DNA of 64,000 nucleotides from Zoogloeaceae bacterium. Lineage in GTDB: Bacteria; Pseudomonadota; Gammaproteobacteria; Burkholderiales; Rhodocyclaceae. The first letter of the stretch is position 1. Every line of letters begins with the position of its first letter. The stretch covers positions 124,001 to 188,000 of the forward strand of contig JACKMC010000005.1 in the NCBI GenBank assembly GCA_024235595.1, read 5' to 3'. Shown here one piece after another: positions 44,035 through 52,811 of this stretch. The notes under the pieces were generated by a model. That model had not been told where the DNA came from. It did no database searches and saw nothing but the letters and a program-made list of their open reading frames with translations. The translations under genes and the position numbers were made by a program.

Positions 44035-46437
44035 ATGAACCACGACAATCGCCAAACCGGCCAGGCCGACCGCAGCCTTGACCTTCCGCTCGCGGGCATG
44101 ACCTGTGCAGCCTGCGCGACGCGGATCGAAAAGGTCCTGCGTCGACTTCCCGGCGTGGAGGCCGAGGTCAACCTCGCGGCCGAGCGTGCTGCCGTGCGAA
44201 TGAGCGACGACTCGGTGACTGGCGAGAAGATCCTCGAGACCATCCGTCGCGCCGGGTTCGAGGTTCCGGAGGGCGTCCTGGAGCTCTCCATCAGCGGCAT
44301 GACTTGTGCCGCCTGCTCGGCGCGGATCGAGAAGGTGCTCAATCGCATGACCGGGGTAGATGCCCAGGTGAATCTGGCGACCGAGCGTGCGCTCGTCCGC
44401 TACCAGCCGGGACTGGCGAGCAGGAGTGGCATCGTCGATGCGATTCGCAGGGCGGGCTATGACGCGGTCGAGAGCGGACAGGCGGATCGTGCCGCCGAGA
44501 AAGCGCGCAAGCAGGCCGCGTACCGGCAAGAGCTGCGCCGCTTCTGGATCGCCGCGGCGCTGGCGCTGCCCTTGCTCGCGCAGATGCCGGCCATGCTCGG
44601 CGCGGGCGGGCATCACGATCTGTTGCCGAGGTGGCTGCAATTGCTGCTCGCGACCCCGGTGCAATTCTGGATCGGTGCCCGTTTCTATCGCGGCGCGTGG
44701 TCCGCTTTGCGAGGTGGAAGCGCCAACATGGACGTGCTGGTGGCACTCGGCACCAGCATGGCCTACTTCTTCAGCCTGGTCGTCACCCTGGGTGGATTCG
44801 ACCGGCACTACGTTTACTTCGAGGCTTCCGCCTCGATCATCACGCTGGTCCTGATGGGCAAGCTGCTCGAAGCGCGGGCCAAGGCCAAGACTTCGGCAGC
44901 CATCGAGTCGCTGGTCAGCCTGCAGCCCGCACTCGCGCGGATCGAACGCGATGGCGAGTTGGTCGAGGTGCCGGTCGAGTCATTGCGCAAGGGTGACGCC
45001 TTCGTGGTTCGCCCGGGGGACAAGATACCCGTCGACGGGGTGGTGGAACGCGGCGAGTCGGCGGTCGACGAGGCCTTGCTGACTGGAGAAAGCTCACCGG
45101 TCGGCAAACGTCCCGGCGACAAGGTCTATGCGGCGACCCTCAACGGCTCCGGCGTATTGCATTGTTCTGCAACGGGCGTGGGTTCGGAAACCCTGCTTGC
45201 GGGCATTGTCCGCATGGTCGAGGCGGCACAGGGTTCGAAGGCGCCGGTGCAGCGCCTGGCAGACAAGGTTTCAGCGATCTTCGTGCCCGTCGTGGTGAGC
45301 ATTGCCGCGTTGACCCTGGTGCTTTGGTGGTGGATCGGCGGAGAATTCACGCCGGCGATGGTCAATGCGGTCGCGGTGCTGGTGATCGCCTGCCCTTGCG
45401 CGCTGGGGCTCGCCACGCCGACCGCGATCATGGTCGGCACCGGGCAGGGCGCAAGCGCGGGCATCCTGGTCCGAAACGCCGAGGCGCTCGAGCGTGCGGA
45501 GAGAATCAAGGTGCTGGCGGTCGACAAGACCGGCACACTCACAGAGGGGCGTCCGGTTCTCGTCGAGACCGTTCCCGCCGAGGGCGTCGGCGAGGTCCAC
45601 TTGCTGGCGCTCGCCGCCGGGCTCGAACATGGTAGTGCCCATCCGATCGCCATGGCGGTGGCAAAAGGGGCCCGTGAGCGAGGCGTCGCCGCACTGGCCC
45701 CCGAGGGGCTGCAGGCGGTGGCGGGCCGGGGCATCGTCGGGACCCTGGACGGCGAGCAGGTGGCGCTGGGCTCGCCGGCCTTCATCGCGGAATTGCTCGG
45801 CATTGCCGGGAGCATCGGCGAGAGCCTCGCCGAGCGTGCCCGGACGGTTGTGGCCGTGAGCCAGGGTGGAGCGCTGGTTGGGGTTCTCGGGGTGGCCGAC
45901 CAACTCCGCCCGGGCGCGCGTGAGGCGGTGTCGCGCCTGCGGGCCAGCGGGGTCCGGGTGGTGATGCTGACCGGCGACAATGCTCGCACGGCGGCGGCGA
46001 TTGCCGCGGAATGCGGCATCGAGGACTATCGCGCAGGGGTGCTGCCCGGCGACAAGGCGGACGCGGTGCGCGGGCTTGCAGGCGAGGGGCTCGTCGGCAT
46101 GGCTGGAGACGGTATCAACGATGCGCCTGCGCTTGCTGCCGCGGATGTCTCGTTCGCGATCGGCACTGGCGCGGACGCTGCGATCGAAGCGGCTGACGTC
46201 ACCCTGGTGCGCAGCGACCTGGCCGGCGTCTGCGACGCAATCGAACTCTCGCGCGCCACTTTGCGCAAGATCCGCCAGAACCTGTTCTTCGCTTTCGTCT
46301 ATAACGTGTTGGGCATCCCGCTGGCGGCACTCGGATTCCTGAATCCGGTCATCGCTGGCGCGGCGATGGCGATGAGCTCTGTGTCGGTCGTTGGCAATTC
46401 ATTGTTATTGCGCCGCTGGCACAGGCGGCGCGGTTGA
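44035..46437 (+). CDS. copA: Cu(I)-exporting P1B-type ATPase
   Basis: An 800-residue copper pump. Two N-terminal metal-binding HMA domains each have GMTCAAC (Cys24/27 and Cys91/94). Eight membrane helices include the CPC metal site (453-455). The phosphorylation motif DKTGTLTEG has Asp497, and GDGINDAPALAAADVSFA is the hinge. The Cu(I) subgroup signatures are complete: NLFFAFVYNVLGIP in helix 7 and the MAMSS segment in helix 8. ATG 44035 lies about 25 bases after the predicted transcription start, so the leader is very short. The copZ-like gene follows 16 bases later. Confidence 0.97.
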   Translation: MNHDNRQTGQADRSLDLPLAGMTCAACATRIEKVLRRLPGVEAEVNLAAERAAVRMSDDSVTGEKILETIRRAGFEVPEGVLELSISGMTCAACSARIEKVLNRMTGVDAQVNLATERALVRYQPGLASRSGIVDAIRRAGYDAVESGQADRAAEKARKQAAYRQELRRFWIAAALALPLLAQMPAMLGAGGHHDLLPRWLQLLLATPVQFWIGARFYRGAWSALRGGSANMDVLVALGTSMAYFFSLVVTLGGFDRHYVYFEASASIITLVLMGKLLEARAKAKTSAAIESLVSLQPALARIERDGELVEVPVESLRKGDAFVVRPGDKIPVDGVVERGESAVDEALLTGESSPVGKRPGDKVYAATLNGSGVLHCSATGVGSETLLAGIVRMVEAAQGSKAPVQRLADKVSAIFVPVVVSIAALTLVLWWWIGGEFTPAMVNAVAVLVIACPCALGLATPTAIMVGTGQGASAGILVRNAEALERAERIKVLAVDKTGTLTEGRPVLVETVPAEGVGEVHLLALAAGLEHGSAHPIAMAVAKGARERGVAALAPEGLQAVAGRGIVGTLDGEQVALGSPAFIAELLGIAGSIGESLAERARTVVAVSQGGALVGVLGVADQLRPGAREAVSRLRASGVRVVMLTGDNARTAAAIAAECGIEDYRAGVLPGDKADAVRGLAGEGLVGMAGDGINDAPALAAADVSFAIGTGADAAIEAADVTLVRSDLAGVCDAIELSRATLRKIRQNLFFAFVYNVLGIPLAALGFLNPVIAGAAMAMSSVSVVGNSLLLRRWHRRRG

Positions 46438-46453
46438 GGAAAGGAGTGTGAAA

Positions 46454-46660
46454 TTGGAACAAGCGTTGATCGGTATCGCGGGGATGACTTGCCAGGGCTG
46501 TGTGCGCAGCGTCACTTCGGCGCTGAATGCGACCGCCGGTGTCGAGGCGGTGGAGGTGTCGCTCGAGCGCGCGCAGGCAAAGGTGTCGTTCGATCCGGCC
46601 GTGACGAATCCGGCTGCTTTGCGCGCCGTGGTGGAAGAGGCGGGCTTCGATGCCAGTTGA
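46454..46660 (+). CDS. copZ: HMA-domain copper chaperone (CopZ-like)
   Basis: A 68-residue single heavy-metal-associated domain that probably ferries Cu(I) to CopA. The metal site is GMTCQGCVRSV, and the family's last strand/helix ends VVEEAGFDAS. The start is a choice: TTG 46454 is seven bases after AAGGAG, while GTG 46448 is only one base away, so TTG is better placed. The gene ends 16 codons after a QAKVSFDPAV strand typical of the family. Confidence 0.85.
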   Translation: MEQALIGIAGMTCQGCVRSVTSALNATAGVEAVEVSLERAQAKVSFDPAVTNPAALRAVVEEAGFDAS

Positions 46661-46838
46661 GCGGGGCCTCAGCTAACGGGAACGGTGGGCGGCGGGCAGG
46701 GCGAAGGCGCCCCGGCAGGGTCAGAATCATGGTGATCCTGAACCTGGCCAGCGGCACACTCCCATCCCTTGCGCCGGCCGGGGGTGTCGGTAGCGCTGGT
46801 GGGCTGCCTGCGACCCCGATTGCCAAAGCAACCCAGGC

Positions 46839-47576
46839 CTATCGATCGCGCCCCTGCGCCGCCTCTGTCGCACGGGGCCGCGCGGCGGCGCCGGTGAGCC
46901 GTGCGCCGGTGGTGAAGAAGGCATGAAGGTCGTGTGCAAAGGCATCGAGCTCGGCGAGCTCGACCCTGTTTGCCCGATTGAAGGCGTTATAGGCGAGCAC
47001 GGCAGGGATTGCCACGAACAGGCCCGCGGCGGTCATGATCAGGGCTTCGCCGACCGGGCCAGCGACCCTGTCCAGCGTCGCTGCGCCCGAAACCGAGATG
47101 CCCACCAGCGCGTGATAGATGCCCCATACGGTGCCGAAAAGCCCGACGAAGGGCGCGGTCGAGCCGATCGAAGCGAGGGTCGTGAGCCCGCTCTCGAGTC
47201 TTGCGGTGCTGCGCGCGATCGATTGGCGCAGCGCGCGTGTGAGGAACTCGCCGCGTTCGAGCGAAGCGCCCAGTGTCTGCGTCCCGCGATTGTCGAAGTG
47301 CGTGATCGCGAGGTCGGCGTGATGTGCCAGTTCGTCGAACGAGGAGCCGGGCGCACGCGAGGTGAGGACGTTCAGTCCGTCCGCCAACCTGGGAGCGAGC
47401 CAGAAGGCATCGACCGCGGCCGCCCTGCTTCGCTGGCCCAGCAGGCGCAGACTCTTGCGCACGATGAGATACCAGCTGCCCAGCGACATGAGCAGCAGCA
47501 ACACCGCCACAGCGTGGCTGATTGCGTCGCCTTGAGCCCACAGGCTGCCGAGGCCAAAATTGGTGTCGTGCGGCAT
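46839..47576 (-). CDS. exbB: ExbB/TolQ-type proton channel protein
   Basis: A 245-residue MotA/TolQ/ExbB-family inner-membrane protein that would energise TonB. One N-terminal helix (about residues 17-38) and two C-terminal helices (around TTLASIGSTAPFVGLFGTVWGIYHAL and LIMTAAGLFVAIPAVLAYNAF) match ExbB, with the conserved proline-glycine and threonine positions. ATG 47576 has GGAG eight bases upstream; an in-frame TTG at 47582 is too close to it. It is two bases after tonB. Unusually no exbD follows: the 178 bases to the convergent copZ hold no such gene. Confidence 0.92.
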   Translation of the reverse strand: MPHDTNFGLGSLWAQGDAISHAVAVLLLLMSLGSWYLIVRKSLRLLGQRSRAAAVDAFWLAPRLADGLNVLTSRAPGSSFDELAHHADLAITHFDNRGTQTLGASLERGEFLTRALRQSIARSTARLESGLTTLASIGSTAPFVGLFGTVWGIYHALVGISVSGAATLDRVAGPVGEALIMTAAGLFVAIPAVLAYNAFNRANRVELAELDAFAHDLHAFFTTGARLTGAAARPRATEAAQGRDR

Positions 47577-47578
47577 TT

Positions 47579-48370
47579 TCAATTCTCCAGTTTGAAGATG
47601 ATGGGCACCTGAACCCAGCTTTCGATCGGCTTGCCGCCGCGCCTGGCAGGGACGAAGCGCCAGCCAGCCACGGTCTGTCGAGCCGCGGCGTCGAGACGGG
47701 CAGAGCCGGAGCTTTCGAACAGCTCGATGGTTGCCGGATTGCCGGCCGAATCCACCCTGACCCGAAGGATGATTCGCCCTTGTTCGCCGAGCCGCCGGGC
47801 CAATGGCGGATAGCGTGGCGCCGGATTGCGCAGGTATGCGGCGTCGAATCTCGCCGGCGTTTCGGACTCGCGTACAGCCGGCGACGCTGCCGCCTGGGAG
47901 GCGACCCGAGGCTCTTCGGTTTGCGCAGCCGGGGCCGGCGCATCGGCAATGTCGCTTGGCTGCGCTGCAGGGGCTGCAGGGGCTGCAGGGGCTGCAGGGG
48001 CTGCAGGGGCCAGTTCGGCTGTTCGCGGAATTGCTGGGGGCTTGGTGGCTTCGGCTTTTCGGACCGGGCGAACGGGTTTTTTAGACTGCTGCGGCTGATC
48101 GGGTTTCGGCGCAGCAATGGACTTTTCTAGCCGGCGCGGGGCTGGTCTGGGCGCAGGGGCGGCCGAAAGGGGCGGCGTGGCCGTTGCGCTGGTCGGGGGC
48201 GGGGCAAGCAGCTGGACCGTGATTGGCGGCGGCTCGGCAGTGGAAGGGCGCTCGGGGGCATGAGCAAATACCCACGCCAGCCCGAGCAGGTGGACCAAAG
48301 TGACGCCGGCGAATATCAGCAGGCGCATGCCGATGCGCTCGAATGCCGGCTCAGTTTCTTGCATGGCCAT
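47579..48370 (-). CDS. tonB: TonB family energy-transducing protein
   Basis: A 263-residue periplasm-spanning protein. The N-terminal anchor helix (about residues 12-33) is followed by a long Pro/Ala-rich spacer (about 40-165) and a C-terminal TonB domain with RYPPLARRLGEQGRIILRVRV and the ending WVQVPIIFKLEN. It transmits proton-motive force from ExbB to outer-membrane siderophore or cobalamin receptors. The spacer contains a five-copy 9-bp DNA repeat (47964-48008). ATG 48370 or ATG 48364 could start it; no strong ribosome site is visible before either. Confidence 0.92.
   Translation of the reverse strand: MAMQETEPAFERIGMRLLIFAGVTLVHLLGLAWVFAHAPERPSTAEPPPITVQLLAPPPTSATATPPLSAAPAPRPAPRRLEKSIAAPKPDQPQQSKKPVRPVRKAEATKPPAIPRTAELAPAAPAAPAAPAAPAAQPSDIADAPAPAAQTEEPRVASQAAASPAVRESETPARFDAAYLRNPAPRYPPLARRLGEQGRIILRVRVDSAGNPATIELFESSGSARLDAAARQTVAGWRFVPARRGGKPIESWVQVPIIFKLEN
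47964..48008. repeat. five perfect tandem copies of a 9-bp unit inside tonB
   Basis: GCTGCAGGG (plus-strand reading) is repeated five times without a mismatch. The unit keeps the reading frame and encodes the Ala-Pro-Ala repeats of the TonB spacer, so copy-number change would lengthen or shorten the spacer by three residues per unit. Confidence 0.9.
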
Positions 48371-48843
48371 CGTTAGCCGGTTTGCCCGCACCGCAGTGCT
48401 TCGATAAGCCTCTTCGCATCGGCGGGGCCGATCGGTCTGGATCGAAGCGACGCGGAATATGCCGCAGGCGATCGTTGGCTCGCCCTTGCCCGGTTGTCGC
48501 GGCCCTGGCGACCGGGTTCGCAATGGATCGGCTTCCGGCCCGATGACGGGCGCCAACCGGTATGGCAGCGTTGCGACTCCAGCGGCTCGCAGTCCGTCGA
48601 CCGGCAGCGCCCGGGTATTCAAGCAAGTCGGCCTCCTGTGTGAGCGGCATGTCCTTTGCGATTCGGCGCGAATTATACGCGTGCGCGGCAGCGCGTTCGG
48701 TGCTGCGCTGCGGCGGTTTGTCGCAGGTGCTGCGCTGCGTATCTGCTGCAATGCAGCGTGTGTGTCGCATGCACGGCGCATTCGCTCACCGAAAGCCATG
48801 CAAAACCCTCTATAATTCCGGCACTTTCAAAAGGGAGGAAGTC
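48371..48843. other. 473-bp stretch between divergent tonB and ppa
   Basis: No gene family is recognisable on either strand. Frames run open through it in continuation of tonB and ppa, but with irregular, Arg-rich composition. The right end has a TATAAT (48811-48816) and GGGAGG before ppa. I looked for a Fur-like AT-rich palindrome before tonB and see none. Confidence 0.55.
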
Positions 48844-49371
48844 ATGGGTCTAGACCTCGTCAAAGCTGGCAAGGATGTTCCGAACGACATCAATGTGATT
48901 ATCGAGATCTCCGCCAACGGAGACCCCATAAAGTTCGAAGTGGACAAGGATAGCGGCGCCGTATTCGTCGACCGTTTCCTGGGTACCGCGATGCATTACC
49001 CCTGCAATTACGGCTACGTGCCGCACACCATCGCTGGCGATGGCGATCCGGTGGACGTGCTCGTGGTTTCGCCGTTTCCGCTGCAGCCCGGTGTGGTGAT
49101 CCGCTGCCGTCCGGTCGGCATGCTCAAGATGGAAGACGAAAGCGGTATCGACGCCAAGGTGGTGGCCGTTCCGGTTTCGAAACTGACGCCGCTGTACGAC
49201 AAGGTCCAGACCACCGACGACTTGCCGGAGCTGTTGCTCAAGCAGATCTCGCATTTCTTCGAGCATTACAAGGACCTGGAGCCGGGCAAGTGGGTGAAGG
49301 TCAAGGGTTGGGGCACCGTTGAGGATGCGCGCGAAGAGATCATGAGCGGCATCGCCGCTGCCGCGAAGTAA
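48844..49371 (+). CDS. ppa: inorganic pyrophosphatase
   Basis: Hydrolyses pyrophosphate to drive biosynthetic reactions. This is a soluble class I enzyme of 175 residues. It has VNVIIEISANGDPIKFEVDK-type opening strands (here INVIIEISANGDPIKFE), GYVPHTIAGDGDPVDVLV with the metal-binding aspartates, and the end region HYKDLEPGKWVKVKGW. GGGAGG precedes ATG 48844 and TATAAT lies at 48811. A very strong terminator follows. Confidence 0.98.
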   Translation: MGLDLVKAGKDVPNDINVIIEISANGDPIKFEVDKDSGAVFVDRFLGTAMHYPCNYGYVPHTIAGDGDPVDVLVVSPFPLQPGVVIRCRPVGMLKMEDESGIDAKVVAVPVSKLTPLYDKVQTTDDLPELLLKQISHFFEHYKDLEPGKWVKVKGWGTVEDAREEIMSGIAAAAK

Positions 49372-49396
49372 GCTAACCTCTTCGCCGCGTCACCCT

Positions 49397-49430
49397 GAAC
49401 GGCCCGCTCGATGCGGGCCGTTCGCTTTTT
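49397..49430 (+). terminator. rho-independent terminator of ppa
   Basis: GAACGGCCCGC and GCGGGCCGTTC form a perfect 11-pair stem with a five-base loop, followed by GCTTTTT. A second overlapping repeat (CACCCTGAA at 49391, TTCAGGGTG at 49429) could pair as an alternative outer stem. It abuts the stop of the convergent gene. Confidence 0.92.
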
Positions 49431-50563
49431 CAGGGTGTTGAGCGCCGGCGAAAGGGACTGCGCTCGGTCAGTTCGTCGAGATACATGCCGACGCCTTCGC
49501 GCTCCCTTGCCAGAAAGCGATCCACCGCGTCGCGAAAGCGCGGGTCGGCAATCCAGTGGGCCGAGCGGGTCTTCACCGGGGTGAGTCCGCGCGAGAGCTT
49601 GTGCTCGCCCTGTGCGCCGCCTTCCATCCGGCCCAGACCATGGCCGATGCAGTAATCGATCGCGCGGTAGTAGCAGACCTCGAAATGCAGGTTGGGGATC
49701 GGCCGTGTCGCGCCCCAGTAGCGACCATACAATGCGTTCGAGTCGCACAGGAAGAACGCGCCGGCGACCGCACCGCCCTGCTGTTCGACGAGCAGCAGGC
49801 GGACCTGGTCCGGCATTCGACGAGCGATCTGGCGAAAGAACGCCTGGTTCAGATAAGGGGTCGATCGATGCAGGTGGTAGGTCTGCGCATAGATTTCATG
49901 AAAAAAGCGCCAGTGCTCTTCGGTTGCCTGATGGCCGTCCAGCCAGTGATAGGCGAGCCCCAGGCCATCGAGCTTGCGGCGCTCCTGGCGGATCTTCTTG
50001 CGCTTTTCGTGATTCAAGGAGGCGAGGAAGGCGTCGAAGTCGGCATAACCGGCATTGTGCCAGTGGAACTGGACGCCTTCGCGTACCAGCATCCCGCGTG
50101 ATTGCATCAAGGCCGCCTCGTCGGCCGCCGGAAACAGAACGTGCAGCGAAGAGGCGCCGCTCTCTTCCACCATTGTGAGCGTCGCATCGAGCAGAGCGGC
50201 CCGATGTGAGGCCGAACGGCCCAGCAGGCGAGCCCCCGGAAGCGGCGAGAAGGGGATCGCTGCGAGCCACTTGGGATAGTAGGCGAGGCCGTTGCGCTGG
50301 TATGCATCGGCCCAGGCCCAGTCGAACACGTATTCGCCGTAGGAGTGCTCCTTGAGGTAAAGCGGCATCGCCGCGACCAGCTCGCCGCCGCTGAACAGTA
50401 CCGCATGGGCGGGGCGCCAGCCGCTGTGCTGGCCTACGCAAGCAGCGGATTCCAGCGACTGCAGGAAGGCGTGACGAAGGGCAGGGTGACCTTCGTGAAG
50501 CGCGTCCCAGGCCTCGGGCCGAATTTCGGAGATTGCCGGAAGCAGTTTGAAGTCTGAATGCAT
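49430..50563 (-). CDS. FemAB/GNAT-like acyltransferase (COG3146 type)
   Basis: A 377-residue protein of the peptidogalycan biosynthesis / GNAT-like group (COG3146, DUF482, recalled from memory). It begins with a Phe/Leu-rich N-terminal GNAT half (HSGWRPAHAVLFSGGELVAAMPLYLKEHSYGEYVFDWAWADAY in part). A basic hinge, NHEKRKKIRQERRKL, follows, and then a second GNAT half with the conserved YGRYWGATRPIPNLHFEVCYYRAIDYCI and GEHKLSRGL segments. These suggest aminoacyl- or acyl-transfer to an amine. The true substrate is unknown. ATG 50563 is chosen because the longer frame upstream has no family similarity. It is convergent with ppa. Confidence 0.87.
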   Translation of the reverse strand: MHSDFKLLPAISEIRPEAWDALHEGHPALRHAFLQSLESAACVGQHSGWRPAHAVLFSGGELVAAMPLYLKEHSYGEYVFDWAWADAYQRNGLAYYPKWLAAIPFSPLPGARLLGRSASHRAALLDATLTMVEESGASSLHVLFPAADEAALMQSRGMLVREGVQFHWHNAGYADFDAFLASLNHEKRKKIRQERRKLDGLGLAYHWLDGHQATEEHWRFFHEIYAQTYHLHRSTPYLNQAFFRQIARRMPDQVRLLLVEQQGGAVAGAFFLCDSNALYGRYWGATRPIPNLHFEVCYYRAIDYCIGHGLGRMEGGAQGEHKLSRGLTPVKTRSAHWIADPRFRDAVDRFLAREREGVGMYLDELTERSPFRRRSTP

Positions 50564-50762
50564 ATGACGATGTCGATCCCAGCGAGCTTGTCGCCGGCCG
50601 GCCAGTCGGAGGCAGGTCGGCAGTCCAGCGCAATCGGCGGCCCACCCGCCCCGTAGCGTGTCCGGCAATGATAGCCCCGCGACGCAAAGAGGCCCTCCTG
50701 GTGAGGTCACGCCCTGCTTTGCGGGGGCAAAACGCTCACGATCACGCTATAGTTACGCCGCT

Positions 50763-52379
50763 ATGGATAAACCTCTGAAAATTGCGGTCGCCCAGCTCAA
50801 CATGGTTGTGGGTGACCTTAAGGGAAACGCCCGCCAGATCGTCGAGGCCGCGCAGGAGGCCGCCCGGCGCGGCGCAGACATCATGGTAACGCCGGAGCTC
50901 GCGTTGTCCGGCTATCCGCCCGAAGATCTGCTGCTGCGGCCTGATTTTTACCGCGCCTGCGCCGAAATGGTCGGGGTGATCGCGGCCCAGACCCGAGGCA
51001 TCGTGGTAGTGCTCGGGCATCCCTATGCGGAAAATGGCCGATGCTTCAATGGCGCCTCGGTCCTGCGCGACGGAGTCGTGGCCGCGACCTATCGCAAGCT
51101 GCGGCTGCCCAACTACCAGGTGTTCGACGAGGAAAGGTATTTCGAGCCTGGTGAAGAGGCGTCCACCTTCGTCGTGAACGGCGTGAGCTGCGGAATCAAT
51201 ATCTGCGCCGATGTCTGGGAGCCCGAGCCGGTGGAGCTGGTGCGCCAGGCGGGCGCGCAACTGCTGCTCACGCTCAATGCGTCGCCCTATCACATCGACA
51301 AGCAGCAAACCCGTATGCAGGTGTTGAAGGACCGGGTGGCGGAGTCGGGCCTGTCGATTCTCTATGTCAACATGGTGGGTGGGCAGGACGAGCTGGTCTT
51401 CGATGGTGCCTCGTTCGCGCTCGACAACGACGGGGCGCTCGCCTACCGTTCGCCGAGTTTCGAGGCACGGATCGATGTGCTCGAGTGGTCGGCGGGGCGC
51501 TGGCGGGGCGGCGCGGTTGCCGAACTGCGCAGTGAAGAGGCGGAGGTCTATTCGGCGCTTACCATCGGCGTCCGCGACTACATCGGCAAGAACGGATTCC
51601 CCGGAGCGATCATCGGCCTTTCGGGTGGCATCGATTCTGCGCTGACGCTCACGATCGCTGTCGATGCGCTCGGTGCAGACCGGGTTCGGGCGATCATGAT
51701 GGCGTCGCCGTATACCGCGCAGATGAGCCTCGACGACTCACAGGCGCTGGTTGACCGGCTGGGCGTGCAGTACGACCAGATTCCGATCGAACCGGCGATG
51801 CAGGTGTATTCGAGCATGCTCGGGCCCTATTTCAAGGGATTGCCCGAGGACACCACTGAAGAGAACTTGCAGTCGCGCATCCGTGGCAATCTCTTGATGG
51901 CGTTCTCCAACAAGACCGGACGGCTTGTTCTGACGACCGGAAACAAGAGCGAGATGGCGACCGGATACGCAACGCTGTATGGCGACATGGCGGGCGGATT
52001 CGCGGTCCTCAAGGATATCTACAAGACGCTCGTCTATCGTCTTGCCGAATGGCGAAACTCGGTTCGGGCCGATATTCCGCGTAACATCATAGAGCGCCCG
52101 CCCTCTGCCGAACTCAAGCCGGACCAAAAGGACCAGGACTCGCTGCCGCCGTACGAGGTGCTGGATGCGATCATCGAGGCCTACATGGAGCACGACCTCT
52201 CGCCGCGGGAGATCGTGGCACGGGGTTACGCCGAGGCGGAGGTCCGCCGGGCGGTGGGCATGTTGAAGCGCAATGAATACAAACGGCGTCAGGCGCCGGT
52301 CGGGGTTCGCGTCACGCCACGCGGTTTCGGCAAGGACTGGCGTTATCCGATCACCTCCCGTTACCAGGACGAATACTGA
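50763..52379 (+). CDS. nadE: NAD+ synthase, glutamine-hydrolysing
   Basis: Makes NAD from deamido-NAD, ATP and glutamine. The 538-residue protein has two domains. The N-terminal nitrilase-type amidase has Glu45 in TPELALSGYPPEDLL, a lysine in YRKLRLPNY and a cysteine in GINICADVWEPE. The C-terminal synthetase has the P-loop LSGGIDSALT at about residue 287 and LTTGNKSEMATGY. ATG 50763 is set by the family start. TATAGT just upstream may be the -10. It is 38 bases before glnB and probably cotranscribed, a pairing common in betaproteobacteria. Confidence 0.97.
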   Translation: MDKPLKIAVAQLNMVVGDLKGNARQIVEAAQEAARRGADIMVTPELALSGYPPEDLLLRPDFYRACAEMVGVIAAQTRGIVVVLGHPYAENGRCFNGASVLRDGVVAATYRKLRLPNYQVFDEERYFEPGEEASTFVVNGVSCGINICADVWEPEPVELVRQAGAQLLLTLNASPYHIDKQQTRMQVLKDRVAESGLSILYVNMVGGQDELVFDGASFALDNDGALAYRSPSFEARIDVLEWSAGRWRGGAVAELRSEEAEVYSALTIGVRDYIGKNGFPGAIIGLSGGIDSALTLTIAVDALGADRVRAIMMASPYTAQMSLDDSQALVDRLGVQYDQIPIEPAMQVYSSMLGPYFKGLPEDTTEENLQSRIRGNLLMAFSNKTGRLVLTTGNKSEMATGYATLYGDMAGGFAVLKDIYKTLVYRLAEWRNSVRADIPRNIIERPPSAELKPDQKDQDSLPPYEVLDAIIEAYMEHDLSPREIVARGYAEAEVRRAVGMLKRNEYKRRQAPVGVRVTPRGFGKDWRYPITSRYQDEY

Positions 52380-52417
52380 CCGGGAGCCAGCATGAATCAG
52401 AGACAGAGGAAGGACTC

Positions 52418-52756
52418 ATGAAGAAAATCGAGGCGATCATCAAGCCGTTCAAACTCGATGAAGTGCGCGAAGCGCTCTCGGAAGTGGGCATCACGGGCCT
52501 GACAGTCGGTGAAGTCAAGGGCTTCGGGCGGCAAAAGGGGCACACCGAACTCTATCGCGGCGCAGAATATGTGGTTGATTTCCTCCCCAAGGTCAAGGTC
52601 GAGGTCGTGGTCGGCGATGCGGTCGTCGAGCAGGCCATCGAGGCGATCGTCAAGGCCGCACGTACAGGCAAGATCGGCGACGGCAAGATCTTCGTAACGG
52701 CAGTCGAGCAGGTGGTACGGATCCGCACCGGCGAAACCGACGAGTCGGCGATCTAG
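52418..52756 (+). CDS. glnB: nitrogen regulatory protein P-II
   Basis: A 112-residue trimeric signal protein that reports glutamine and 2-oxoglutarate status to GlnE, NtrB and other partners. It begins MKKIEAIIKPFKLDEVREAL. The T-loop carries the uridylylation site Tyr51 in YRGAEYVVDFLPK, and the C-terminal ATP-binding pattern is TGKIGDGKIFV. AGGAAGGA precedes ATG 52418. The gene partner is nadE and not amtB, so it looks like the housekeeping GlnB and not GlnK. Confidence 0.96.
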   Translation: MKKIEAIIKPFKLDEVREALSEVGITGLTVGEVKGFGRQKGHTELYRGAEYVVDFLPKVKVEVVVGDAVVEQAIEAIVKAARTGKIGDGKIFVTAVEQVVRIRTGETDESAI

Positions 52757-52792
52757 GAGGCGGCCGGGCCAGGCCGCTCGTTCAGGCGACAG

Positions 52793-52811
52793 GCCCGCTT
52801 CGGCGGGCTTC
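52793..52811 (+). terminator. short terminator after glnB
   Basis: GCCCGC and GCGGGC pair around a stable TTCG tetraloop, with TTCT following, 37 bases after the glnB stop. The T run is short, so it may be leaky. Confidence 0.5.

Noticed and set aside
46661..46838. Remnant exbD between exbB and copZ
   Set aside because: Translation of all frames shows no ExbD anchor helix or its conserved aspartate.
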